Assembly (NCBI RefSeq): GCF_041725775.1
Contig: NZ_JBEUEL010000001.1
Location: forward strand, 133,660 to 197,659
Origin: Pueribacillus sp041725775
Lineage (GTDB): Bacteria; Bacillota; Bacilli; Bacillales; UBA6769
Direction: 5' to 3'
DNA length: 64,000 nucleotides
In this document: piece after piece, positions 34,751 to 44,532 of the stretch
How positions within the stretch are numbered: position 1 is the first letter of the stretch
How the letters are laid out: the number at the start of each line of letters is the position of its first letter
Position numbers and translations under genes: made by a program
The notes under the pieces: generated by a model
Databases searched by the model: none
The model's input: the letters and a program-made list of their open reading frames with translations, nothing else
What the model was told of the DNA's origin: nothing

Positions 34751-36418
34751 ATGATGACAAGACATTATCCATTTTGGCCAGAACGTTTAGCAACGACGCT
34801 ACCGATTCCGAAAACGACAGTATATGATAATTTAGAAGTGACCGCTAAACGTTATCCGAACAAACCTGCAATCATTTATTATGGAAATGAAATTTCATAT
34901 AAGCAATTGTTTGATGAAGTGAATCGATTAGCAGGTTACTTGCAAAAGCACGCTCAGGTTGAAAAAGGTGATCGGGTCGTTTTGTATATGCAAAACTCGC
35001 CGCAATATGTGATTGCGTTTTATGCGATTATGCGTGCAGATGCAATTGTCGTACCCGTTAATCCGATGAACATAAAAGATGAAGTTGCTTTTTATTTACA
35101 AGATTGTGATGCAAAAGTTGCGATTGTTGGTCAAGAACTCATGCCGAATATTGAACCTCACCTTTATGTGACACCATTGAGGCAAATTATTGTAACCGCT
35201 TACTCAGAATGTGCGGGAAAGAACCAAGACTATGCGGTTCCAGATATAGTAATGGCAGAGAAACAATCTTTTCAAGGCGAAAACATTGTCGCATGGAGTG
35301 ATGCGATGAATGAACAGACTGAACCAAATCCAGCCGAGTCCGTGGCTACAGACTTATGTTGTCTGCCGTACACTTCGGGAACGACAGGTAATCCGAAAGG
35401 GTGTATGCATACACATGAAACATTGCAAGCGAACATTATCAGTGCAAGTGTATGGCAGCAAATTACCCCGAGTGCAGTCTGCTTTACAACATTACCGCTT
35501 TTTCACGTAACAGGTCTTCAGCATAGTATGAATGCACCAATCTATAGCGGGGCAACGATGGTGATGCTCACGCGATGGGATCGTGATACGGCAGGGACAT
35601 TAATCGAACGATATGGGTGTACACATTGGATTAATATCGCGACGATGGTTGTTGATTTTCTTGCGAATCCAAATCTAGGGAACTATGATATTAGTTCGTT
35701 AAAATCAATTGGAGGAGGAGGAGCGCCACTACCGAAAGCAGTTGGTGAAAAATTGTATGAAGTGACAGGGGTACAATATGCAGAAGGCTATGGTTTATCA
35801 GAAACGATTTCGCAAACACATTCGAACCCAGGTGATCGTCCGAAACTGCAATGTATGGGTGTGCCACAATTTGATGTGGATGCGAGAGTCATCGATCCAA
35901 ATACAGAAAAAGAGCTTGGACCTAATGAAGAAGGGGAAGTGATCGTTCACGGTCCACAAGTGTTTAAAGGGTATTGGAACCGACCGGAAGATACCGAAAG
36001 CTCTTTTATTGAACTTGATGGGAAACGCTTTTTCAGAACAGGCGATATTGCGTACTATGATGAAGAAGGCTATTTCTTTATGGTCGATCGGGTTAAACGA
36101 ATGATTAACGCTTCAGGCTTTAAAGTGTGGCCTGCAGAAGTCGAATCGATTTTGTATAAGCACCCTGCTGTTGAACAAGCAGTCGTTATCGGTACTCCTG
36201 ATCCGAAGCGCGGAGAAACGGTAAAAGCCTTTATTATTCTACGCGAAGATAGTAAAGGATCCGTCACAGCAGAAGACATCATTGAGTGGTCAAAAACACA
36301 AATGTCGGCATATAAGTATCCAAGAATTGTTGAATTTGTTGATGAATTACCGATGTCAGGCAGTGGAAAAATTTTATGGAGAAAGTTACAAGAACGCGAA
36401 GAACAATTACAAAAGTAA
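34751..36418 (+). CDS. long-chain acyl-CoA synthetase (AMP-forming)
   Basis: A 555-residue ANL-superfamily ligase. AMP motif YTSGTTGNPKGCMH (about 206-219), YGLSETIS, the GDIAYYDEEGYFFMVDR core and the C-terminal catalytic lysine in MSGSGKILWRKL. ATG at 34751 follows GGTGGTGATT; an adjacent ATG at 34754 is also possible. It resembles LcfB/YngI-type fatty-acid activating enzymes. Single gene with a cre-like site, consistent with carbon-regulated fatty-acid degradation; chain length is not deducible. Confidence 0.88.
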   Translation: MMTRHYPFWPERLATTLPIPKTTVYDNLEVTAKRYPNKPAIIYYGNEISYKQLFDEVNRLAGYLQKHAQVEKGDRVVLYMQNSPQYVIAFYAIMRADAIVVPVNPMNIKDEVAFYLQDCDAKVAIVGQELMPNIEPHLYVTPLRQIIVTAYSECAGKNQDYAVPDIVMAEKQSFQGENIVAWSDAMNEQTEPNPAESVATDLCCLPYTSGTTGNPKGCMHTHETLQANIISASVWQQITPSAVCFTTLPLFHVTGLQHSMNAPIYSGATMVMLTRWDRDTAGTLIERYGCTHWINIATMVVDFLANPNLGNYDISSLKSIGGGGAPLPKAVGEKLYEVTGVQYAEGYGLSETISQTHSNPGDRPKLQCMGVPQFDVDARVIDPNTEKELGPNEEGEVIVHGPQVFKGYWNRPEDTESSFIELDGKRFFRTGDIAYYDEEGYFFMVDRVKRMINASGFKVWPAEVESILYKHPAVEQAVVIGTPDPKRGETVKAFIILREDSKGSVTAEDIIEWSKTQMSAYKYPRIVEFVDELPMSGSGKILWRKLQEREEQLQK

Positions 36419-36478
36419 AACAATTAATAAGGCGAGAGTTTTACTTAAGCCTCAGTGTTAGTTTGTCAATAAAAATGT

Positions 36479-36507
36479 AAACCCACAGTTTATGAGCTGT
36501 GGGTTTT
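36479..36507. terminator. bidirectional terminator
   Basis: AACCCACAG and CTGTGGGTT arms between convergent genes, with T-rich sequence on both sides. The minus-strand gene's stop codon lies in the loop. Confidence 0.8.
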
Positions 36508-37512
36508 CGTTATCATCGGGTGAGCGTCTGCCGGAAGTGGGTTGCTTTTATAATGAACGTATTCTTTTAAAATAGAATGGGCATCAAGGAACTCATTGTA
36601 ATACTCTTCCCAGTTTTTGTCGTGTTTGCTTAAACGAGCTAAATGTTTAGCAATCCCTAGTTTCTCAGATGTCATGGAGAACGGGTTTTTGGCATGTGTT
36701 TCTTTAAAATAAAACGCCTCTTCGTGAACGATATCTTTTGGCGAGACACCGCGTTTCACAGCTTTGACAATTGTTTCCTCACGTCGTTCAATAACTCCTA
36801 AAAAGTTACGTAATTTTTGTTCATAATCATTGCGACGAACCGTTCCTTTATGATGGGATGTTATGAAATACTCTGCATCGACTTCTAATGTTTTTAAAGC
36901 CGATTCAATAAATAAATCAATATCACAGTCAGCATTGTTATACCATGGACCGAACGATGATAAGTCATGGTCAACAACAAAGAGTATACCATGATCAGGA
37001 AAATACGGAAGAGCAACACCTTCTGAATGACCAGGTGCATGAATCATAATCACTTTTTCACCAACAATGTCTAACGCTTCGTCATATGGATAAATTTTCA
37101 TATCCCGATTTAACGTCATATCCCAATTTGGTTCATTTTTTCTCGTTGAACGATTATTTTTAATATTGTAAATCCATTCGTTAATTTCTTCTTCATTAGA
37201 AGTTGCATAGCGGCCATTCGCTTTTAAAATTTCTTTTAAGTTATTAAGTTTCTTTTTATCGTATGCATTAATCCATAATTGAGCGTTAGGAAAGTTTCCG
37301 ACTCCCCAAATATGGTCAAGGTGATAATGAGTTAAATAAATGTTTTTTAACGGTTTCTGTTTTTTAATATAATTGTATGCGCGGCTACCTGCACCACAAT
37401 CAAATAATGCTGTTTCGTCTGTCCCGTGAACGAGAAGTGACGTTGAAAATGGTACTTTACTTTTATTCTCTCCAGTTATCACTTCAATCGGTCCTATTTT
37501 CGTGTAGGTCAT
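36490..37512 (-). CDS. metallo-beta-lactamase-fold hydrolase
   Basis: A 340-residue cytosolic protein with the metal motif THYHLDH (about residues 59-65), a third His in HAPGHSEG and Asp in VVDHD, followed by a C-terminal helical region. The family covers glyoxalase II-like, lactonase and other hydrolases; the length with extra C-terminal helices resembles several uncharacterised Bacillus MBL proteins. Function not assignable. Confidence 0.85.
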   Translation of the reverse strand: MTYTKIGPIEVITGENKSKVPFSTSLLVHGTDETALFDCGAGSRAYNYIKKQKPLKNIYLTHYHLDHIWGVGNFPNAQLWINAYDKKKLNNLKEILKANGRYATSNEEEINEWIYNIKNNRSTRKNEPNWDMTLNRDMKIYPYDEALDIVGEKVIMIHAPGHSEGVALPYFPDHGILFVVDHDLSSFGPWYNNADCDIDLFIESALKTLEVDAEYFITSHHKGTVRRNDYEQKLRNFLGVIERREETIVKAVKRGVSPKDIVHEEAFYFKETHAKNPFSMTSEKLGIAKHLARLSKHDKNWEEYYNEFLDAHSILKEYVHYKSNPLPADAHPMITKTHSS

Positions 37513-37651
37513 CGTTATCCTCCAATCCCGATTTAAAAAAAGAGTTTACTCCACATTAGTATCTATTCACTTTATCGTTACATGGCGCATGAAGAGTTTA
37601 AATTTACTATACTAAATTTTGAGATACTTTACAAAAGTAAGTTAATAAAAA

Positions 37652-37680
37652 TGAAACTTTCATTAAGCATCAGTCGTTAC
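37652..37680 (+). promoter_or_regulatory. ECF-type promoter upstream of the sigma-factor gene
   Basis: TGAAAC (37652-37657), 17-base spacer, CGTTAC (37675-37680). TGAAAC...CGT is the consensus recognised by Bacillus ECF sigma factors, so autoregulation is likely. Confidence 0.75.
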
Positions 37681-37705
37681 ATACATGAAAGGAGAGACGT
37701 TCACT

Positions 37706-38260
37706 ATGGCCATAGAGGAATTAATTCAGCTAGCTAAAAATGGCGATCGCCAATCCTTGCATGAATTAATTGAGCGTCACATTATGATTGTTGAGCGGTT
37801 TGCCTTTCAAATTGGTGTTTCCGCCAACGACGTTGAAGACGTGACACAAGAAGTTTTTATACGGGTTTATCGTTTTTTAGAGCAATATACAGGTAAAACA
37901 TTTACGACGTGGCTTTATAAGATAACACTCAATGTCGCCCGAGATCATTTTAAAAAAATTAAACGCCAGCATACGAAGGAGCAATTGTTGTTGCATCATC
38001 AGCAATTATCGGAAGAGCATGTTGAGTCAACGATTTTCTCACGGGAAGAAGATGCTGCGTTGCATAGACTTATCCTACAGCTCGATGAGAAATATAAATT
38101 TCCACTCGTTTTGTTTTACTTTCATGATAAAAAAATTGAAGAGATAGCAATGATACTCTCACTCCCTGTGTCTACCGTTAAAACGCGTCTAGTGCGTGCA
38201 AGAGCAAAATTGAAAAAGCAACTCCAAACGATCGGAGGCGAAACGAATGCAACACGATAA
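37706..38260 (+). CDS. ECF RNA polymerase sigma factor
   Basis: A 184-residue sigma-70 family member: region 2 (about residues 15-85, with DVEDVTQEVFIRVYRFL and the FTTWLYKITLNVARD motif) and region 4 helix-turn-helix (about 120-175, ending PVSTVKTRLVRARAKLKKQL). ATG at 37706 follows GGAGAG. Overlaps the next gene by 14 bp. Resembles SigV/SigM/YlaC types, but the subgroup is not clear to me. Confidence 0.9.
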   Translation: MAIEELIQLAKNGDRQSLHELIERHIMIVERFAFQIGVSANDVEDVTQEVFIRVYRFLEQYTGKTFTTWLYKITLNVARDHFKKIKRQHTKEQLLLHHQQLSEEHVESTIFSREEDAALHRLILQLDEKYKFPLVLFYFHDKKIEEIAMILSLPVSTVKTRLVRARAKLKKQLQTIGGETNATR

Positions 38261-39047
38261 AAGACTTGAAAAGAAATTAAAACAATTAAAAGAAGCTTAT
38301 GATAATCAACCACAAATGACAGATTCTGAACGGATCGTTTCAAACATTTTTAATGAGCAACGAGCTCATATCGGCGGAAAACGCAAATTTTTACCTGTAA
38401 TTACAACAGTTGCTGTCATTACAATCGTTGGAGTTTTATTTATAGCAACTCCTGCGTTTTTTCAATTACAACAAGACGACACACATTTTAACGATTCGGC
38501 TCATGATCAGAGTAATCAGGAAGTAGCGTCACAAGAAAATGAAACTTTTATTAAGGAAGAAGCGTTTGTAGTTCAGCGCCCAGATTTTATAACAGAATCG
38601 CTCGACATTGAAGGAATGCCTGAAGAAATGACATTCCATCTTGCTACACATGAACAATTACGGATTTCTACGTATTACTCAGATGAATTTGTAATCGTAA
38701 CAGCGGAAGATAGTATAAGCTTTTTTGCGAATTTTGATGGGGAAAAGCATGAAGCCACATATGTTGAAATTTATGCAATGGATGTAATGGACGTCATCCA
38801 ACAACGAAAAGAGCTCGTTTTTAATCTGTTTAAAGACTATGTTGTAACAGAAAAACAAAAAGATGAGTTTATCATTCCTTTTTCTGAACAAGAATATAGA
38901 CTTGAAAAGGGTGAATTGGTAGGAACGGTTTCACTATTTGAACATAATGAAAAGCTGTTTAGGATTACGCTCCATTATCCGGAAGAATATGGTGATGGTT
39001 TCATGCCAAGGGCAAATAAAATTATTTCTGAATTGCATTTTCATTGA
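38247..39047 (+). CDS. anti-sigma factor, single-pass membrane protein
   Basis: A 266-residue protein with a cytosolic N-terminus (about residues 1-48), one membrane helix (about 50-70, VITTVAVITIVGVLFIATPAF) and an extracytoplasmic domain of about 190 residues. No HxxxCxxC zinc anti-sigma motif is present. Its place directly after and overlapping the ECF sigma gene makes it the probable regulator of that sigma factor. Confidence 0.75.
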   Translation: MQHDKRLEKKLKQLKEAYDNQPQMTDSERIVSNIFNEQRAHIGGKRKFLPVITTVAVITIVGVLFIATPAFFQLQQDDTHFNDSAHDQSNQEVASQENETFIKEEAFVVQRPDFITESLDIEGMPEEMTFHLATHEQLRISTYYSDEFVIVTAEDSISFFANFDGEKHEATYVEIYAMDVMDVIQQRKELVFNLFKDYVVTEKQKDEFIIPFSEQEYRLEKGELVGTVSLFEHNEKLFRITLHYPEEYGDGFMPRANKIISELHFH

Positions 39048-39075
39048 TTATCTTTTGTCTTTGATAGCTGACTTT

Positions 39076-39104
39076 TTGTCATAACGATCGCTCCATGTTA
39101 TAAT
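39076..39104 (+). promoter_or_regulatory. SigA promoter of yugI
   Basis: TTGTCA (39076-39081), 17-base spacer, TATAAT (39099-39104), about 30 bp before the start codon. Confidence 0.7.
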
Positions 39105-39136
39105 AATAAAGTTAATAAAATCTTAGGAGTGTGTTT

Positions 39137-39532
39137 ATGACAACAAAATATGAAGCAGGAACGGTTGTGCAGGGGAAAGTAACTGGAATTAAACCATTCG
39201 GTGCCTTCATTGCTTTAGACGATGAAACACAAGGACTGGTGCATATTTCCGAAGTTGCGCACAGCTATGTTAAAGATATTAACGACTATTTATCGATTGG
39301 GGATGAAGTGGACGTTAAAATTTTAAAAGTGGAGGATGGTAAAATTTCATTGTCGATTCGCGCGACAGAACCTGCCCCTGAACGTACGGAAAAACGACAG
39401 CGTCCACCACGTCAGCAAAAATCTTCCAGTCAAGGTTCACAAGGATTTAATACGCTTGAAGACAAGCTAAAAGAATGGCTTAAAGAATCTAATGATCGAC
39501 AAGCACAATTAAACAAGCGACTAAAGAAATAA
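39137..39532 (+). CDS. yugI: S1-domain RNA-binding protein YugI (general stress protein 13)
   Basis: A 131-residue protein: an S1 domain (about residues 5-72, with GTVVQGKVTGIKPFGAFIAL, GLVHISEV and KISLSIRA), a basic linker (KRQRPPRQQK) and a helical tail FNTLEDKLKEWLKES. This matches B. subtilis YugI, a ribosome-associated RNA-binding protein. ATG at 39137 follows AGGAG with 7-base spacing. Confidence 0.92.
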   Translation: MTTKYEAGTVVQGKVTGIKPFGAFIALDDETQGLVHISEVAHSYVKDINDYLSIGDEVDVKILKVEDGKISLSIRATEPAPERTEKRQRPPRQQKSSSQGSQGFNTLEDKLKEWLKESNDRQAQLNKRLKK

Positions 39533-39541
39533 GAAACATGA

Positions 39542-39574
39542 AGATCGGGATCAAGTTAATCTCGGTCTTTTTTC
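39542..39574 (+). terminator. rho-independent terminator of yugI
   Basis: GATCGGGAT and ATCTCGGTC arms (with G-U pairs) around CAAGTTA, followed by TTTTTT. Confidence 0.65.
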
Positions 39575-39671
39575 TTTGTCGACAAAATTTTCGTCTTTGA
39601 TTAATAGTCCTTTAGATATACATATAATTACAAAATATTCCACGATTAGAAATAAAGACACAGACTATATT

Positions 39672-39703
39672 AACCGTTTTTTGTAATTATATTAAAAACG
39701 GTT
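39672..39703. promoter_or_regulatory. inverted repeat upstream of the type VII operon
   Basis: Perfect 10-bp arms AACCGTTTTT and AAAAACGGTT, 12 bases apart, about 110 bp before esxA, with no T-run after it. It is a possible operator. The B. subtilis yuk operon is DegU-dependent, but I cannot identify a DegU site here. Confidence 0.4.
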
Positions 39704-39809
39704 GATAAACAAAAATTATGCTATAAAGTATCAATTAGGATAATGTTTTGGTTAAAAATACCTTTAACTAGAGCATTTACAATCATGAAGCTTGATAGGA
39801 GATGAAACG

Positions 39810-40106
39810 ATGTCAGGACAAATTCGTATGAGTCCCGAGGAGTTAAAAGCGAAAGCGACTCGTTACGGACAAAGTGCAAGACAAATCGAGGAGATTTTAC
39901 AGAACTTAACAAACTTACAAGAAGAATTACGCGCAGAATGGGAAGGTCGCGCGTTTGACCGTTTTGATGATCAGTTTAGACAACTTAAACCGAGAGTTCA
40001 AGAATTTGCGCAATTAATGCAAGAAATTAATATGCAATTAAACAAAACAGCAGATGCTGTTGCTCAGCATGATGAAGCGTTGTCTAGAAATTTTGGCCTT
40101 AGCTAA
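39810..40106 (+). CDS. yukE: WXG100 family secreted protein YukE/EsxA
   Basis: A 98-residue helical hairpin with the WEG turn (AEWEGRAFDRF, about residue 43) of WXG100 proteins. It is exported as a dimer by the type VIIb secretion system and is needed for secretion. ATG at 39810 follows AGGAGATG. First gene of the T7SS locus, directly before esaA. Confidence 0.95.
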   Translation: MSGQIRMSPEELKAKATRYGQSARQIEEILQNLTNLQEELRAEWEGRAFDRFDDQFRQLKPRVQEFAQLMQEINMQLNKTADAVAQHDEALSRNFGLS

Positions 40107-40253
40107 TCAATGAAAATAAAGGACAAGTGCTGAGTTAGCTCGTTACTTGTGCCACGCGACAACTGTTGTGTGGCATTTGTTCATTACATACTTATAACGG
40201 AATGAGATACAAATGTGAAGTATACTTTGAGATCGAGTGTAGGAGTTGATGAA

Positions 40254-43200
40254 ATGAAGAAACTGAAGTGGGGTGCTTTATTATTTTTAATCCTCGTCTT
40301 CGTTTTATCTTCATGGCCATCGTTTTTAGCTTTTAATCAAGCAGAACAAGTAGCGACAGAGCAAGATGTTAAGAAAATGGCCGTCGCCCTTGTGAATGAA
40401 GATAGGGGGGCATTTTTTAATGATGAACAATTAGATTTTGGTCGAGAGTTTGTAAGAAGTATTGAAAAAGATAGCACTCATAATTGGTATATTGTTAGCC
40501 GCGGTGTGGCTGAAAGCGGAATTGAACAGAACTTGTACAATATGATGATCGTAATTCCGCATGATTTTACGGAAAAAGCACTATCGATCGATTCTGATTC
40601 CCCGGAAAAAGTACAAATTAGTTATAAAATTAATGCATCTGAAAGCGATGCAGTAAGAAGTAAAGCGAAAGAAACGGCCATTAATATTTTAAATGATTTT
40701 AATCGTCGGATTATTGATGTTTACTTTGCAAGTGTTATCGGCAATTTACAAGATGCTCAAGATAATGTGCAGGAAATTATTGAAAAAGAAGCTCGTTATA
40801 CGAATGCATATAATCAAAACGTCAATAACGGACTTGCAGAATACACGTCGCAATTCTCAGTCGTACAGGATCATTCAAAGATTTCAAGAGATAGTTTTAC
40901 TAATTTTAAAGACATTCTTAAAATGTTTGAAGAAAACTTGTACGAAGGTGTAAATTCAAACCAAAAATACGTAACGAATTTCAGCGACATGGTGGATACT
41001 CACCAAGAACATCACAACTTCACTCAAAGCGTTTACGGTGATTTAAATACATTGCGAAATAAGATGCATCATGACGATGTTATGAATCAGCTTGATCAAT
41101 TGAAATCTTCGACGGAATTTATACATAGCCAGTTTCAGCGAAAAGAAAAAACGGAAACAATCCTTACTCTTGGAACGAACATCCAAGGTGAGTTAAATAA
41201 TGCTGTTAAAAAAGTAGCAGATGTAGAAAAGCAGCTTAATGATTTACTGGCTGATGAAAATAAGGAACTTCGCAAAAAGTTAAAAGAAGTATTTGATGGC
41301 GAATTTAACGATATCTTTAAAGGGAAAGGGATTTACCGCGAGCCAAATAGAGCGGTTCTCAAGAAAATTGAAGAAGAAATTTCAAAGTTGCCTACATTAA
41401 ATGAGACTGAAATTATCGAATTAGGATTTGAGTCTAGAGGCGAACCGAACACGACAACACGTTTAACGAACGTCATTAAAGTGACAAAAAAGCTTCTTAA
41501 TGATGATGAATTTGGAAGTGGAAGAGGACCTGCAAATAACGAAATCCCATTAAATAAATTAGTAGAAGATGTAAAAAGGGAATTGAAAAGAACTGGAGTT
41601 ACTGCAACTGATACAGTCGAGCTTCCGTTACGTGATTCAGAAGGTGAAGAGTTAACACAATTTAAATTGACTAACATTCCTGAAGAATTTTACGTTAGAA
41701 ATTTAAAGTTATCAGTTGCCGACTCAAACTGGTCAAGTGACTATAATTGGTATAATGGGCAAACGATTGAACTTCCTAAGGATTTACAAGGTGAACTTAA
41801 AGTTGAAGCAATATTTAGGCTAAAACAAAATGTTTCAGAGATTAATATTTTTGAACCAATGACTTGGCGTTGGGAAGTTTATGAGCAAAGAAAAACAGAA
41901 CAACATGGTAATGACCCACAGCCAGAACAACTAGATAATGAGAAAGAACATAACCTTGAAGATTCTGGAAGTTCTATTCATCCAATGGATAAAGAAGCTT
42001 CGGATGATACTGAAGAAGAATCCGACGGTGGGGAAGAACCTAAGGAGCCTGAACCACAGACAGAACGGATCGAAATCAAAGAAGAAATTGAAAATAATTA
42101 TGCTACTCATACCGTGCAAACATCGCTTTTAGATAATAAAAAAGGTCGTTTTATTAATGAAGCGGCAGAAACGGTAGCAAGTTACGAAAGATTGTTTTCG
42201 TTGTATGAGCTTTATTTTGGTTTCGATATGACTCAGTTACCAAGCGAATTTAATGAAAAAACGCTAAGCGAATTAGCAACCGAACGATCTCTTTACTATC
42301 TGTTTAATAAAACAGATGTTGTAGACATCATCGTCGGTGCAATTATCGATAGCATTACAGAAAATACAGCGGAACTAGTGAAGAAAGTTAACGGAAAAAT
42401 AGCTAACTTTAAAAATGAACTAAACGATACTAAAAAGAACGTCAACCAAATGGTAGAGACAATTGATCAGACGAAAACAAAGGCCGAAGCTTTAAACGCA
42501 AACGTAGCACAAACGTTAGCAGATTTGGAAGAGTGGCGTGAAGAAAGCTTAAATCTTGTTGCAGGGCAGGAGCAAGTTCTACTTAATGAAGAGGAAGACA
42601 TGGCGTTGATTGTCGCGCTTGATCAAGAGTTCAAAGCGTATTTAACACAAAGTCAAGCTTTAGCAGAGCAAGCAAATTCCAATTTAACCTCCGCTGACCA
42701 CGTATATGACACGCTTGAAACGATTGACAATCATGCGAAGCAAATTCAAGAAAGTGGTGCTGCAATCGTATCGAATGCAGATGCGTTATCAAAACAATTG
42801 GTCGAAAAGTTAAAGAACGACAAAAATTTTGCAGATAATTTTGTGAATGTACTTGCAAATAGTCGGATCGGAGATCGTCCGAATGAAGACTTATACAGTT
42901 TCTTATCGGAGCCGGTTAAAGTGAAAAATGATGGCATCATCATGGCTGGTGATTCGTTAACACCATACTTTTTAGTATTGATTTGCTTTATCGTTGCACT
43001 GTTCACCGCATATGTTATTTCAACATATGATGAACGTCGACAACAAAAAGTAATGCATGATGAAGATGCCTCACTCATGAAACGAAATTTCCCGATAACG
43101 GTAATTACTGCGAGTATTGGCATCGTCGAAGGGCTCGTCATTTGTATCATATCAGGCTATTTACTTCAAATTAGTCAAACGAAACTCATTCAGTGGATTG

Positions 43201-43553
43201 GTTTAAATGTGCTCATCATGGTGACGTTGCTACTAGTTACAACCTACTTACTACGACAATTGAAAATGGTAGGAATGTTTATTTTATTAATGATGCTCAG
43301 TTTGTATTTGCTAGTTACGAATGCTCTCACGAGTGACGGTGAATGGAAGTTTAGCTCGCTTAAGCAAATTTCACCTTTACAGTACATTGAATCGATGTTA
43401 GCGAAGTTTATGCAGGCAAGTGGGGGATATAGCCCAGTTGTCATAAGTCTTGCTGGCATACTCATTTTAAGTTTAATTGGAAATCTATATGTGATACAAC
43501 GCTCGAAAGAGAAAGAGGTTGAATCCAATGAAGGGATGCCTGAAGCGAACTAG
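40254..43553 (+). CDS. esaA: type VII secretion membrane protein EsaA/YueB
   Basis: A 1099-residue polytopic protein: one N-terminal membrane helix (about residues 5-28), a long extracellular domain of about 850 residues with coiled-coil stretches and a very acidic insert (about 545-625), and about six C-terminal helices from residue 900. This is the YhgE/Pip-like EsaA layout. It probably forms the extracellular shaft of the machine; B. subtilis YueB is the phage SPP1 receptor. ATG at 40254 follows AGGAG. Overlaps essA by about 26 bp. Confidence 0.93.
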   Translation: MKKLKWGALLFLILVFVLSSWPSFLAFNQAEQVATEQDVKKMAVALVNEDRGAFFNDEQLDFGREFVRSIEKDSTHNWYIVSRGVAESGIEQNLYNMMIVIPHDFTEKALSIDSDSPEKVQISYKINASESDAVRSKAKETAINILNDFNRRIIDVYFASVIGNLQDAQDNVQEIIEKEARYTNAYNQNVNNGLAEYTSQFSVVQDHSKISRDSFTNFKDILKMFEENLYEGVNSNQKYVTNFSDMVDTHQEHHNFTQSVYGDLNTLRNKMHHDDVMNQLDQLKSSTEFIHSQFQRKEKTETILTLGTNIQGELNNAVKKVADVEKQLNDLLADENKELRKKLKEVFDGEFNDIFKGKGIYREPNRAVLKKIEEEISKLPTLNETEIIELGFESRGEPNTTTRLTNVIKVTKKLLNDDEFGSGRGPANNEIPLNKLVEDVKRELKRTGVTATDTVELPLRDSEGEELTQFKLTNIPEEFYVRNLKLSVADSNWSSDYNWYNGQTIELPKDLQGELKVEAIFRLKQNVSEINIFEPMTWRWEVYEQRKTEQHGNDPQPEQLDNEKEHNLEDSGSSIHPMDKEASDDTEEESDGGEEPKEPEPQTERIEIKEEIENNYATHTVQTSLLDNKKGRFINEAAETVASYERLFSLYELYFGFDMTQLPSEFNEKTLSELATERSLYYLFNKTDVVDIIVGAIIDSITENTAELVKKVNGKIANFKNELNDTKKNVNQMVETIDQTKTKAEALNANVAQTLADLEEWREESLNLVAGQEQVLLNEEEDMALIVALDQEFKAYLTQSQALAEQANSNLTSADHVYDTLETIDNHAKQIQESGAAIVSNADALSKQLVEKLKNDKNFADNFVNVLANSRIGDRPNEDLYSFLSEPVKVKNDGIIMAGDSLTPYFLVLICFIVALFTAYVISTYDERRQQKVMHDEDASLMKRNFPITVITASIGIVEGLVICIISGYLLQISQTKLIQWIGLNVLIMVTLLLVTTYLLRQLKMVGMFILLMMLSLYLLVTNALTSDGEWKFSSLKQISPLQYIESMLAKFMQASGGYSPVVISLAGILILSLIGNLYVIQRSKEKEVESNEGMPEAN

Positions 43554-44043
43554 TATATTGATACTGTTTCTTTTCTTAGCCTTAGTATTACTGCTAGCAT
43601 TCCCTGTGAATGCGGAAGAAACGCTGCAGCATACTGGGAAATTACGTTTTAAACAAGAACGAATCGGTGGAAATAATGCATTATCCGGTCAGGAAATATC
43701 TGCCAATACGGAGACCGAACTTGAAAAGATTGCTCCAGAATTATTTGATGATACAACGAAAAAAATGATTGAAACGAAACAAGTGGAACGAGATGAAGAA
43801 CAAGCCGAATTAGAAAAAACCTTGTTTCTTCAACCGCATGAAGAGAATGTCGTTTTAAAGGAAACAGAAGCGGTTTTGTTTGCAAATGATTACGTCACAC
43901 CTAGATTAGTTTCTGAAGCCGAAGAACATCTTGAAAGCAGTGACTCTGGTTCAACGAACACCCCGATTTTAGCAAGCTTAATCGGGGTGGCGTTAGCCAT
44001 CTGTGGAGGAATTTACGCCTTTATGCGAAGAATGTTCGAGTAA
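43528..44043 (+). CDS. essA: type VII secretion protein EssA
   Basis: A 171-residue protein with an N-terminal hydrophobic signal/anchor (about 8-30), an acidic middle region and a C-terminal membrane helix (about 143-165). Topology and position after esaA match EssA. ATG at 43528 follows AGAGG; a TTG at 43519 is less likely. Confidence 0.85.
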   Translation: MKGCLKRTSILILFLFLALVLLLAFPVNAEETLQHTGKLRFKQERIGGNNALSGQEISANTETELEKIAPELFDDTTKKMIETKQVERDEEQAELEKTLFLQPHEENVVLKETEAVLFANDYVTPRLVSEAEEHLESSDSGSTNTPILASLIGVALAICGGIYAFMRRMFE

Positions 44044-44532
44044 AGCTTTGCAACGATTTAAATCTAAATGATCATTTTGGTGAAGGAAAGAAGTGATGTA
44101 TGTTACTTTCATCGTTTTACTCGATTATGTAAGCTAACTTGAGGTTGCGTAAGATATAGTACTTCTCCTTCATCTTCTGTTAGAAGCTGTTCAAAAAGTC
44201 CGATAAAAACAATTCGAATAATAAATGAGCTAGCGTTTTTGTAGGAACTTCTCTAAAGAGTAAGATAAAATGTCGCAAACACAATGAAGAAATAAGTATG
44301 TCTAGCCTAGGGTCACGGACTTTCTGACGATGTTTTAAATCGTCTAGCTTATCGTTCGCTTCATATGTGCAAGGCGATATAGAAATCAGCTTGCTAGTAT
44401 CGATGTCAATACGAGATAGTGTTTTTCTAAGATGAGTAATTGAAGGCGCATATTCGTTGGATTTTTTTATCCTACTTTTTGAACAAGCTTTTGAATGGGA
44501 TCACTCGTCAAAATGAATTGAGGGGAACAGTA
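44044..44532. other. 490-bp non-coding gap inside the T7SS core
   Basis: No supported gene. GTTCAAAAAGTCCG at 44189-44202 and CGGACTTT at 44316-44323 bound about 135 bp in inverted orientation, the same type of element as at 13.34 kb. No strong promoter stands out, though esaB-essB-essC must be read from here or from far upstream. Confidence 0.5.

Noticed and set aside
42746..43150. Minus-strand frames opposite the C-terminal part of esaA
   Set aside because: Antisense of a membrane-coding region; no ribosome site or recognisable motif.
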